Source: [Actinomadura] parvosata subsp. kistnae (GTDB taxonomy: Bacteria > Actinomycetota > Actinomycetes > Streptosporangiales > Streptosporangiaceae). Taken from it: a DNA stretch of 64,000 nucleotides. Location of the stretch: the NCBI RefSeq assembly GCF_900323885.1, contig NZ_OOHJ01000032.1:62001-126000 (forward strand), read 5' to 3'. The notes beneath the pieces are model-generated. The model ran no database searches and was not told where the DNA came from. It saw nothing but the letters and a program-made list of their open reading frames with translations. Below, piece after piece: positions 15,796 to 23,439 of the stretch (position 1 is the first letter of the stretch; every line of letters starts with the position of its first letter). The position numbers and the translations under genes are program-made.

Positions 15796-18432
15796 TTGCG
15801 TTCCGAACCGCCCTACCGTGACGCCTCGCTGCCGGTCGCCGACCGGGTCGCGGATCTGCTCGGCCGGATGACCCTCGAGGAGAAGGCCGCGCAGCTCGCC
15901 GCGCCCACCGCACCGGCGATCGACGTCCACGACCCGCCGCCCACCGGATGGGGGGCCGTCGTCGCGGCGCTGTCGACCCTCGAAAGGTCCCCGCGCGAGA
16001 GTGCCGCGGCGGTCAACGAACTGCAGCGCAAGCACGTCGAGGACACGCGTCTGGGCATTCCCGTTCTCGTCGCCGAGGAAGCTCTGGTGGGGCTGAAGAT
16101 CCAGGGCGCGACCATGCACCCCGATGCGATCGCCCAGGCAGCCACCTGGGACCCGGAGCTGATCGAGCGGATGGGCACCGCGATCGGGACGCAGATGGCG
16201 CGCACCGGCGTCCGGCAGGCGCTGTCGCCGCTGGCCGACACGGCGCGGGACCCACGCTGGGGGCGGGTGGAGGAGACCTACGGAGAAGAGCCGTACCTCG
16301 TCGGCTCGATGGCCACCGCGTTCGTCCGCGGCATGCAGGAGGCCGATGCCGGGACGCCGCTCGTCGCCACGGTGAAGCACTTCCTCGGCTACAGCGCCGG
16401 CGCCGGCGGCCGTAACACCGACTCGGTCTCGATCGGCCCGCGTGAGCTGCGCGAGGTGCATGCGGTCCCGTTCGAGATGGTGATCCGCGACGGCGGGGCA
16501 CGCGGCATCATGCCGGCGTACGTCGACATCGATGGCGTTCCGGTGACCGGTTCGCGCGCGCACCTCACCGGCCTGCTCCGCGACGAGCTGGGCTTCGACG
16601 GGCTGGTCATCTCCGACCTCGGCGCCGTCAACCAGCTCCACACCAAGCACGGCACCGCGCACAGCGACGCCGCCGCCAGTGCCCAGGCCGTGCGCGCCGG
16701 GGTGCACCTGGACCTCGTCCCCCGGCTGGCGACCGGCCATCTGATCGAGGCGGTCGAGTCCGGGCTCCTGCCGATGGCCGACCTGGACCTGGCGGTGAGC
16801 ACGGTCCTGCGGACGAAGTTCGAGCTGGGGCTGTTCGAGCGGCCCTACGTCGATCTGGAGGCGGTGCCGGAGACGCTCGACTCCGCCGAGACGCGTGGCC
16901 TGGCCCGTGAGATCGCCGAGCGGTCGGTCGTCCTGCTCCGCAACGAGCCCGTCAACGGCGTTCCCCTCCTTCCGCTCGATCCGGGCACCGCGACGATCGC
17001 GGTGATCGGCCCGAACGCCGACCGTCTGCTGGGGCAGCTCGGCAACTACAGCTACCCGGTGCTCGACAGCATGGCCAAGCGGTTCGCGCTCGCCGCGGAC
17101 CCGACGGCGCGCGCGGACGAGGCCGCCGAATTCGGCGGCTCGACGGGAGCGGACCGGGCCCGCCTGATGGTGGAGTCCGTCCCGGTGGTCACCTTTCTCG
17201 ACGGGATCCGCGACCGGGCCCGCGGGGCGACGGTGCTGTACGAGCCCGGCTGTCCCATCCAGGACGAGGACCGCTCGGGCATCCCCGCAGCCGTCGAAGC
17301 GGCGAGGTCCGCGCAGGTCGCGGTGGTCGTCGTCGGAGACCAGGCGGGCATCAACGCTTTCGGCACCGTCGGTGAGGGCCTGGACAGCGCCACGTGCGAG
17401 CTGCCCGGCGTGCAGCGGGAACTGGTCGAGGCGGTCGCGGCCACGGGCACGCCGACCGTCGTCGTGCTCAGCCACGGCCGCCCCTACTCGCTGCGGTGGA
17501 TGACCGGCTCCGTACCCGCGATCGTCACGAGCTGGTTCGGCGGGGAGGAGGCCGGCAGTGCCGTGGCCGCCGTGCTCTTCGGCGACGTCAACCCCGCAGG
17601 GCGGCTGCCCGTCTCCTTCCTCGACTTCGCCGGCAGCGCGCCCCTGCCCTACTGGCGAGCGGCGCAGACTCCCGCCTACGTCGAGGGACGCGCGGGGGCC
17701 ACGTTCCCGTTCGGGCATGGCCTGAGCTACACGACCTTCGCCTACCGTGACCTCGACATCAGCCGGCCGGAAGTGCCGGCCGACGGCGAGATCGAGCTGT
17801 CGTTCACGGTGGCGAACGTCGGGGATCGCGCCGGTGACGAGGTCGTCCAGGTGTACGGCCAGGACGTGATCGCACGCAGCGTGCGGCCCCGCCGCAAACT
17901 GGTCGCCTTCCGGCGGGTGTCGCTGGAGGCCGGTGCCGCGGTGCGGGTCACCGCGACGGTGCCCGCGAGCATGTTCGCGCTGTGGGATCCCGAGGAGGGC
18001 TGGCTCGTCGAGCCCGGGAAGATCAAGCTCTTCATCGGCGGGTCGTCCGCGCAGATTCACCTGCGCACGTCGGTCACGCTCACCGGCGGCGTTCACCACC
18101 CCGGCGCGGACCGTGCTCTCACCAGCTCGATGTCGGTGATCCCGGTCGACCCCGAGACGGCGGCGCGCAGCGCGGCCGCGCGTGCCGCCGCGCTCCGCAC
18201 AGCGGCTCCGCTCTCCGGCGACAACACCGTCCTGGAGTGGCTCGAGCACCCGGTCGGCGGCGACCTGCTCCGTGGCCTGCTCCAGGGGGCCGACGAGGAG
18301 ACGCTCGCGCCGGCGTTCGGCATGTCCCTCCAGCAGATGGCGCTCTACAGCGGCGGCCGGATCGCTCCCGAGACCGTCGAGCGGCTCGTCGCGCAGGTGC
18401 ACGCGCAGATGACGGCGCCACAACGCGCCTAG
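15796..18432 (+). CDS. GH3 beta-glucosidase/beta-xylosidase-type enzyme
   Basis: An 878-residue glycosidase. The barrel shows MTLEEKAAQLAAP, DTARDPRWGRVEETYGEEPYL and KHFLGYSAGAGGRNTDSV. The nucleophile Asp is near residue 274 (DGLVISDLGAVNQL). The sandwich domain (VVVVGDQAGINAFGTVGEG) and a C-terminal fibronectin-III-like domain follow, then a tail of about 100 residues. The layout resembles GH3 xylosidases and exo-glucosidases. The TTG start is 14 bases after the previous stop, with AAAGGA upstream, so the gene is probably co-transcribed. No signal peptide. An IS630 element begins inside its stop codon, but the stop is preserved. Confidence 0.92.
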   Translation: MRSEPPYRDASLPVADRVADLLGRMTLEEKAAQLAAPTAPAIDVHDPPPTGWGAVVAALSTLERSPRESAAAVNELQRKHVEDTRLGIPVLVAEEALVGLKIQGATMHPDAIAQAATWDPELIERMGTAIGTQMARTGVRQALSPLADTARDPRWGRVEETYGEEPYLVGSMATAFVRGMQEADAGTPLVATVKHFLGYSAGAGGRNTDSVSIGPRELREVHAVPFEMVIRDGGARGIMPAYVDIDGVPVTGSRAHLTGLLRDELGFDGLVISDLGAVNQLHTKHGTAHSDAAASAQAVRAGVHLDLVPRLATGHLIEAVESGLLPMADLDLAVSTVLRTKFELGLFERPYVDLEAVPETLDSAETRGLAREIAERSVVLLRNEPVNGVPLLPLDPGTATIAVIGPNADRLLGQLGNYSYPVLDSMAKRFALAADPTARADEAAEFGGSTGADRARLMVESVPVVTFLDGIRDRARGATVLYEPGCPIQDEDRSGIPAAVEAARSAQVAVVVVGDQAGINAFGTVGEGLDSATCELPGVQRELVEAVAATGTPTVVVLSHGRPYSLRWMTGSVPAIVTSWFGGEEAGSAVAAVLFGDVNPAGRLPVSFLDFAGSAPLPYWRAAQTPAYVEGRAGATFPFGHGLSYTTFAYRDLDISRPEVPADGEIELSFTVANVGDRAGDEVVQVYGQDVIARSVRPRRKLVAFRRVSLEAGAAVRVTATVPASMFALWDPEEGWLVEPGKIKLFIGGSSAQIHLRTSVTLTGGVHHPGADRALTSSMSVIPVDPETAARSAAARAAALRTAAPLSGDNTVLEWLEHPVGGDLLRGLLQGADEETLAPAFGMSLQQMALYSGGRIAPETVERLVAQVHAQMTAPQRA

Positions 18433-18467
18433 TGGCCTGTCACGCAACCTTGGCCGGGTAACTGGTC
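18432..18467. repeat. IS630 left terminal inverted repeat
   Basis: This starts GTGGCCTGTCACGCAAC and pairs with the right end 19588-19623. The first ten bases match perfectly and about 29 of 36 match overall. Confidence 0.85.
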
Positions 18468-19537
18468 CAGCTTCGGAGGGGTGAGCTGGCGGCGAAGCTG
18501 GTCTTGGGTCGGGCGCGGGCGTTGCGCCAGCGGACGTAGCCGCCGATTGCCGCGTTCTGCTCGGTGTGGGCGCGGTGGTCGGTGCCATTGAGGGCGTAGT
18601 AGCGCAGTGCGGCGAACTCGGATTCGATCCAGTTCAGCCACGAGCCGTAGGTGGGCAGGAACACCAGCTCGATGTCGTGCCCGGCGGCCCAGGAGCGGAC
18701 TTGGGGATGCTTGTGCGGCGAGTAGTTGTCCATGATCACATACAGCCTCTCGCCGGGCCACCGCGAGCGCAGAGTCTTGAGGAAGGACAAGAACTCGCGC
18801 CACCGCTTGCGCTTGCGGATGCGGTAGTACAGCCGGCCGGTGGCCAGATCGAGTGCGGCGATCATCTGCATCACGCCGGGATAGCGGTGGTAGGTGGCGC
18901 GCAGCCGGGCCGGGCTTTTCGCCGCTCGCCACCGCTTGCCCGGGCGGGGCATCAGGTTCAGCGGGCCGAACTCATCGACGCAGATCACCCTCCCATCGGT
19001 GGGCGGGTGATCGTATAACTCCAGCACGCGCTGCATCTTGGCGATGAACTGCGGGTCGTTAGACGCCTTCCAGGTCGTGGTGGTCTGCCAGCTCACGCCG
19101 CCCTTGCGCAGGATGCGCCGCAGGTGCTCGCGGCTGAGCGTGGCCACCACACCGCGGGCGATCAGGTGCTCGGCCAGGGTACGCAGACTCCAGGTGGACT
19201 GGCCGGTGATACCCCATTCGGCGGGGACCGTCCGGGCGATCAGGCAGATGTGCTTGCGCGTCTGCTCACTGATCACCGCCGGCCGGCCCCCGCTCCATTT
19301 TAGGTCCAGCGCATCCAACCCCCGCTCGTTGAAGGCGTGGATGACATCGCGCACATAATCCTCGCCGACCTGCATCAGCGAGGTGATATCCGGCACGCTC
19401 TGGCCTTGGACGGACATCATCACCACGATCGCCCGGCGCAGTTTGACCGGGTCCTTCGCGGTCCGGGTGATGCGCTGAATCTTCCGGCCCTCCTCCATCG
19501 ACAAAGGCCGGACGAACACATCCGGTGGACGAGCCAC
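18440..19537 (-). CDS. IS630-family transposase
   Basis: A 365-residue DDE transposase. The N-terminal helix-turn-helix region (QSVPDITSLMQVGEDYVRDVIHAFNERG) is followed by the catalytic RNase-H-like domain. Its triad is Asp188 (VICVDEFG), Asp270 (YVIMDNYSPHKHP) and Glu305 (YGSWLNWIESEFAAL), the IS630 pattern. The GTG start has GGGAG just upstream. The frame is intact, so the element could be active. It is transcribed against the upstream GH3 gene. Confidence 0.94.
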   Translation of the reverse strand: MARPPDVFVRPLSMEEGRKIQRITRTAKDPVKLRRAIVVMMSVQGQSVPDITSLMQVGEDYVRDVIHAFNERGLDALDLKWSGGRPAVISEQTRKHICLIARTVPAEWGITGQSTWSLRTLAEHLIARGVVATLSREHLRRILRKGGVSWQTTTTWKASNDPQFIAKMQRVLELYDHPPTDGRVICVDEFGPLNLMPRPGKRWRAAKSPARLRATYHRYPGVMQMIAALDLATGRLYYRIRKRKRWREFLSFLKTLRSRWPGERLYVIMDNYSPHKHPQVRSWAAGHDIELVFLPTYGSWLNWIESEFAALRYYALNGTDHRAHTEQNAAIGGYVRWRNARARPKTSFAASSPLRSWTSYPAKVA

Positions 19538-19587
19538 AACTATCTCCCAGCTTCAGAGGCAGCCAGCCTTACGGGTTCACCACCCGA

Positions 19588-19623
19588 GATCAATTACCCG
19601 TTCAACGTTCCGGGACAGGCCAC
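19588..19623. repeat. IS630 right terminal inverted repeat
   Basis: Read inward on the reverse strand it begins GTGGCCTGTCCCGGAAC, mirroring the left end. TA follows at 19624-19625. Confidence 0.85.
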
Positions 19624-19787
19624 TAGCAACTCGCTGATCACCGAGCCGGCGCTGCTTTCCGACGACAAGGTGTGACCCGATGAGATTCGACCGATCGCAC
19701 GCCTCGCGCCGAGGTGGCGTGCGGCTCGGCGAGTGAGGTCATGTCGTCTCCCTCCTGATGGCGTCGCCGGGGCGGGCGCGCGCGTCC

Positions 19788-20180
19788 TCACTGGTGAAGT
19801 ACCTCGGACGTGACGCGCTGCTGCATCTCCTGGATGGCGGCCTTGCCGGAGAAAGGCATCCACGCGTCCATCAACGCCATGCTCCTTGTGGAACGTGGTA
19901 CAGGATTCGCGTTGACGCGAACCAGGCCCGCGGTCGAAGAGTTCAGCGTCGCTGAGCTCGCCGCTGAGCTCCAGTCCGCTCGCGTGCGCCTCGAACTCAG
20001 GGACCTCCGTCCATCCTCCAGACGTGGATGGAGGGAATACGTCTCCGACGTATTCGCTGTCATGCGTGTACATCAGTTTGCCGGGATCAGCTTCTTCCAC
20101 GAAATAGGCCTCCAGTACGCGCTGTCCTTCAGCGCTCAGCGCCTCTATCAGGTGCGGCGGCAATACGCCGCTGATGGTGA
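19788..20180 (-). pseudogene. Decayed gene of unknown function
   Basis: Two reverse frames carry protein-like sequence that neither frame holds alone. About 20180 to 19930 reads ISGVLPPHLIEALSAEGQRV and on to ELSGELSDAELF; then a different frame, from about 19935 to 19788, reads VRVNANPVPRSTRSMALMDA to a stop after VTSEVLHQ. I do not recognise the family. The frame change and lack of a good start suggest a broken gene. The stretch 19626-19787 between it and the IS element shows nothing I can support. Confidence 0.35.
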
Positions 20181-20414
20181 GGATGGCGGACCAGCCGGTC
20201 GAGTGCTCTCCCACCGGGCGATCTCGGCGCCGTCTGCTGTGTCCACCCATTGGCAGCTGAACCACGATCCCAGACCGTGTTCGATCGGCAGGTCCCACTG
20301 ACTTTTCTTAGGAAGGGCGCGTGATGGGTGGCGACATGGTATTTGTCGTAGAACGCCTTCAGCGCGCGGCCGTGCATGTGATTGTGACCGCCGTTGACGG
20401 CCCGAATGGAGTTC

Positions 20415-20593
20415 GGCGGCCGCGCGCCACCTCCGGGTAGACGCTGGTGTAGGTGTCGCGCGTGAAGGTGGGGAAGCATGCCCGAGCCTCTCCTGCACGA
20501 TCGTCAAGTCGACCCTGGCGACCGACATCAGGGACACAGCGGGCGGCCGGGCTCGTCAGTGAAGACGAATCCGCTGTCTTGCCAGATCGCCCT
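20415..20593 (-). pseudogene. Tyrosine recombinase (phage-type integrase) C-terminal relic
   Basis: Short reverse-strand pieces match the end of a tyrosine recombinase. IWQDSGFVFTDEPGRPLCP precedes a stop at 20528. Next comes VDLTIVQERLGHAS, the box with the conserved His region, and in a shifted frame FTRDTYTSVYPEVA, which holds the nucleophile-type Tyr. The roughly 50 residues expected between the first two pieces (with the HxxR box) are missing. The last frame change falls at the G4 run 20470-20473. This is a remnant of an integrated element. The rest of 20594-20906 shows no recognisable gene. Confidence 0.62.
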
Positions 20594-20906
20594 CGTCGGC
20601 TTGCACAAGTGGGTCGAGGACGCCTGCCAGCACCTCGCAGCCAAGCGGCCGCTGTCGAGCGTCGCTCGCCGACCCGGCGGCTCTGCGCAAGTCGGCTGGG
20701 TGGAGCACACCCGCCAAGGCCTTGCGGCATGGCCTGCCGCCCCGTGTCCAACGGCCGCTGCTGCGCGGAGTGTGGTCCGCCTCGCCTTGGTGGCGTCGAA
20801 CGTCGGCCTCGGCGGTGCGGTGATGCCACCACGGCGGGCGATGAGGAGTCGCCCCGGCAGGAGCAAAAAAGGATCGGGAAGAGCGAGCTTCCGGACGCCT
20901 GCCGGA

Positions 20907-22010
20907 TCAGGCCTGATCGTGCGCCGCCGGCCGAGGAGCCGGTTGACCGTCGATCAGCCCGTGCCGGAAGAGGCTCTCGGCGGTGTCGACGATGGTGGTG
21001 ACCACGTCGCGTGGCTGCCAGCCGAGCAGCTTGCGGGCCTTGTCGGTGCGCAGGGCGGGGATCTTGCCCAGTTGGGTGAGAGCCTCCCGAAGGGCAGGAT
21101 TGGTGCGCGCGGCTTCGCGCAGTTGCTCCGCGGTCAGCTCCCGGACGGGTACCCGGGCGGCGCGCTCGCCCAGGTGCTCGGTGAGGATGTTCGCTATCCG
21201 CAGGAAGCTGATCGCCTCACCGCTGCTGACGAGGAACCGCTCCCCTGCGGCCTCCGGGGAGGTCATCGCCCGCACATGGACGTCGGCCACGTCACGGACG
21301 TCCGCCACGCCGAAGTACTGCGGCGGCACGACCGCGAGTGCTCCCTCGATCATCGCCTTGACGAAGGCCACGGAGACGGCCAGGTGGTCGTTGAGGACCG
21401 GGCCGAAGATGCCGGTGGGCGCGATCACTGTCAAGTCCAGGTCACCGCCCTGGGTCTGCATAAAGTTCCATGCTGCCCGCTCGGCGACGGTCTTGGACTT
21501 GATGTACGGGGTGAGGTCGTCGTCAGGGTCGGTCCAGTCGTTCTCGTCGTACTCGTCGCCCGGCTTGCGGGTGTAGCCGATGGCGGCGAAGGACGACGTC
21601 ATCACCACCCGCTCGACACCCTGGTCCCGTGCCGCCCGCAGGACGCGCAGCGCGCCGTCACGAGCGGGGACGATCACCTCGTCCTCGTGCCGCGGCTGCC
21701 CCGCCGGGAAGGGCGAGGCCACGTGGAGGACGTAGGTGCAGTTCCGCGCCGCCTCGTGCCAGCCCTCGTCGGCGTTCAGATCGGCCTGGACGACTTCCAG
21801 CCGTTCCCCGGGATCGGGACCGGCACCGGCCGCTGTCGCACGGATCTGGCCGGCCCGTTCCAGCGACCGCACCGTCGTGCGCACCCGGTAACCGGCCCGC
21901 AGCAAGGAGCTGATCACATGCGACCCCAGATAACCGTTACCTCCGGTCACCAGAACCAGCTCTCCGTCGCCTGGCCCTTCGGCCTGCTGAAGGCCCGTAC
22001 TGTGGGACAT
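20907..22010 (-). CDS. NAD-dependent epimerase/dehydratase-type SDR (dihydroflavonol-reductase-like aldehyde reductase)
   Basis: A 367-residue extended SDR. The Rossmann start LVLVTGGNGYLGSHVISSLLRAGYRVRTTVR, the VLHVASPFP strand, the catalytic Ser region VVMTSSFAAIGY and the YIKSKTVAERAAW Tyr-x-x-x-Lys motif match the dihydroflavonol-4-reductase/aldehyde reductase group. It would reduce a carbonyl with NADPH. It starts at ATG 22010, 15 bases after the stop of the MerR regulator on the same strand, so the two are likely one operon. Confidence 0.9.
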   Translation of the reverse strand: MSHSTGLQQAEGPGDGELVLVTGGNGYLGSHVISSLLRAGYRVRTTVRSLERAGQIRATAAGAGPDPGERLEVVQADLNADEGWHEAARNCTYVLHVASPFPAGQPRHEDEVIVPARDGALRVLRAARDQGVERVVMTSSFAAIGYTRKPGDEYDENDWTDPDDDLTPYIKSKTVAERAAWNFMQTQGGDLDLTVIAPTGIFGPVLNDHLAVSVAFVKAMIEGALAVVPPQYFGVADVRDVADVHVRAMTSPEAAGERFLVSSGEAISFLRIANILTEHLGERAARVPVRELTAEQLREAARTNPALREALTQLGKIPALRTDKARKLLGWQPRDVVTTIVDTAESLFRHGLIDGQPAPRPAAHDQA

Positions 22011-22025
22011 GTTGTTCTTCTTTCT

Positions 22026-22481
22026 TTATCGAAGGTCAGCAATGGTGCTGGTGATGTCCTGCACGACCTGGCGTTCCCTGGCGGTGTCGCCGTCCTGGCG
22101 GGCGGCCCACAAGTCGGCCTTGAGCTGCAGGTAGCGCAGCCGAACCTGCATGTGCTCGATTTCCCGCGCCACCCGCTCGGCGTTCCTCAGGAACAGATCC
22201 CGCATGTCGGCCGCGTTGCCCTCGGCGCCATCCAGGTACCGGAGGTAGGCGCGCATGTCCTGCACGCTCATCCCGGCCGCTCGCAGGCAGCTCAGCGCCT
22301 CGATCGTCTCGACGGCCCTGCTGTCGTAGCGCCGGTGGCCGCTGCTCTCGTCTCGAGGTACCGGGCCGATCAGGCCGATCTTCTCGTAGTAACGCAGCGT
22401 CGGTTCCGACAGGCCACTCACCCGAGAGACGTCCTGAATCGACACCGCGGAGACGGTTGTGCTCTTCCCCGTCGTTGCCAT
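22026..22481 (-). CDS. MerR-family transcriptional regulator
   Basis: A regulator of about 151 residues. The N-terminal winged helix reads SIQDVSRVSGLSEPTLRYYEKIGLIGPVPRDESGHRRYD in outline, followed by a long coiled-coil dimerisation helix (ALSCLRAAGMSVQDMRAYLRY). There are no Cys pairs of the metal- or redox-sensing subgroups, so it probably senses an organic compound or aldehyde stress. ATG 22481 is preferred over an in-frame GTG at 22499 because the promoter-like dyad lies immediately upstream; this choice is uncertain. It is followed by the SDR gene 15 bases downstream. Confidence 0.88.
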   Translation of the reverse strand: MATTGKSTTVSAVSIQDVSRVSGLSEPTLRYYEKIGLIGPVPRDESSGHRRYDSRAVETIEALSCLRAAGMSVQDMRAYLRYLDGAEGNAADMRDLFLRNAERVAREIEHMQVRLRYLQLKADLWAARQDGDTARERQVVQDITSTIADLR

Positions 22482-22521
22482 GTCCACAGCCTGCATCACC
22501 TCAAGCGCTTCAAGTCAAACG
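22482..22521 (-). promoter_or_regulatory. Putative MerR-type promoter with long spacer
   Basis: On the reverse strand a TTGACT box (22516-22521) is followed 19 bp later by CAGGCT, and the spacer holds the palindrome AAGCGCTT within CTTGAAGCGCTTGAG. A 19-bp spacer carrying a dyad is the classic arrangement at MerR-activated promoters. It would place the start of transcription very near the ATG at 22481. This is inference from sequence only. Confidence 0.4.
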
Positions 22522-22571
22522 CCCGGTCCGGGCGCGTCGGCGGGGGCGTGTGGGGTGGTCCCGGCGGACGG

Positions 22572-22868
22572 TCATGCCGTGGCCGGAGCCTGTTGCCGGC
22601 GGGCGCGTAGCCGCCGGCGTTCCGCCGGGGTGGTACCGCCCCACAGGCCGTCCGGTTCGCCGGTGCGCAGGGCCCAGTCGAGACAGGCCGGCTGTACGGG
22701 GCAGGCCTGGCAGATGCGTCGTGCCTGATCGTCGGCCGGGCCCTGTTGCGCGGCCTCCCCGGTGATCGGGAAGAAGAGGCCGGGATCGGCATCCTGGCAG
22801 GCGGCGCGGTTCATCCAGCGCAGGGGTGGGCGTGGAGCGTGATCGTGGCGAGTTTGCTGCAGCGTCAT
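22572..22868 (-). CDS. WhiB-family iron-sulfur transcriptional regulator
   Basis: A 98-residue WhiB-like protein. Four cysteines at 24, 53, 56 and 62 (AACQD, then CQACPVQPAC) are placed to hold a 4Fe-4S cluster. The turn GLWGG follows near residue 74 and a basic tail (ERRRLRARRQ) could contact DNA. These proteins act with the primary sigma factor in actinomycete development and redox stress. It is a single gene with no clear operon partner; the STAS gene upstream ends 81 bases away on the same strand. Confidence 0.92.
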   Translation of the reverse strand: MTLQQTRHDHAPRPPLRWMNRAACQDADPGLFFPITGEAAQQGPADDQARRICQACPVQPACLDWALRTGEPDGLWGGTTPAERRRLRARRQQAPATA

Positions 22869-22949
22869 GGTGGCCGCCTGTCATGCGTGGGTGTGATTCG
22901 TGCGGGGTGCGCGGGCGAGCTGCCGGAGAGCCGTACTGGCCGCCAGGGT

Positions 22950-23366
22950 TCACCTCGTCCCTGGGCAGGCGGTGATGGGCAGGGCGGTGAGGGCCTGCTC
23001 GACCGTGCCGACCATGGGCAGGAGCGAGTGCATCCGGACAATGTGCAGCAGCCTGGCGGGTACGCCATGCGCCCCCGCCAGGAGTACCACCGCGTCGTCC
23101 GCGGCCGCCTGCCGAGCGCTGGCGATCAGCACCCGCAGACCGGAACAGTCCAGGAACAGCAGGCGGGTCAGGTCGAAGACCACATGGTCGCCGGGCCGGC
23201 GCACACCATGGACGTAGTCGGCCAGCCGGCCGCTGACGGCAAGGTCGACCTCGCCGCCGACCGCGATCACGATCGTGCCGGGCAGATGCCGATGGCTGAG
23301 CGTGATCGTGGTGACGGAGGCCCTCGCCGGGCCGGTCGGAGGGTTGTACTGGCTGGAGGCATCCAT
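22950..23366 (-). CDS. STAS-domain anti-sigma factor antagonist
   Basis: A 138-residue protein with one STAS domain: IVIAVGGEVDLAVSGRLADY, then VVFDLTRLLFLDCSGLRVLI with the phosphorylatable Ser in DCSG, and LLAGAHGVPARLLHI. Such proteins release a sigma factor by binding an anti-sigma kinase. ATG 23366 is chosen as the start since upstream sequence overlaps the FAD gene region and is not family-like; its ribosome site is weak. No partner kinase lies nearby. Confidence 0.85.
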   Translation of the reverse strand: MDASSQYNPPTGPARASVTTITLSHRHLPGTIVIAVGGEVDLAVSGRLADYVHGVRRPGDHVVFDLTRLLFLDCSGLRVLIASARQAAADDAVVLLAGAHGVPARLLHIVRMHSLLPMVGTVEQALTALPITACPGTR

Positions 23367-23439
23367 GTGTGCACCAGGGTGCTTCCGCGTGGCGTCCGTC
23401 GGCCATGGCCGCGCCGTGAACAGGATTCGCATGTGCGGC

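Larger units (their letters stand above)
18430..19625. mobile_element. IS630-family insertion sequence with TA target duplication
   Basis: A complete element: imperfect terminal inverted repeats of about 36 bp begin GTGGCCTGTC at both ends (18432 inward and 19623 inward), with about 29 of 36 positions matching. They are flanked by the TA dinucleotides 18430-18431 and 19624-19625, the TA duplication known for IS630/Tc1-mariner elements. One transposase gene fills it. The left TA is the first two bases of the TAG stop of the upstream GH3 gene. Confidence 0.92.

Noticed and set aside
15712..18588. A 958-codon reverse open frame across the second GH3 gene
   Set aside because: Antisense to a full GH3 enzyme, composition typical of shadows, and it crosses the IS630 end.
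20478..22610. A 710-codon plus-strand open frame over the SDR and MerR genes
   Set aside because: Antisense to two clear reverse-strand genes and without motifs.
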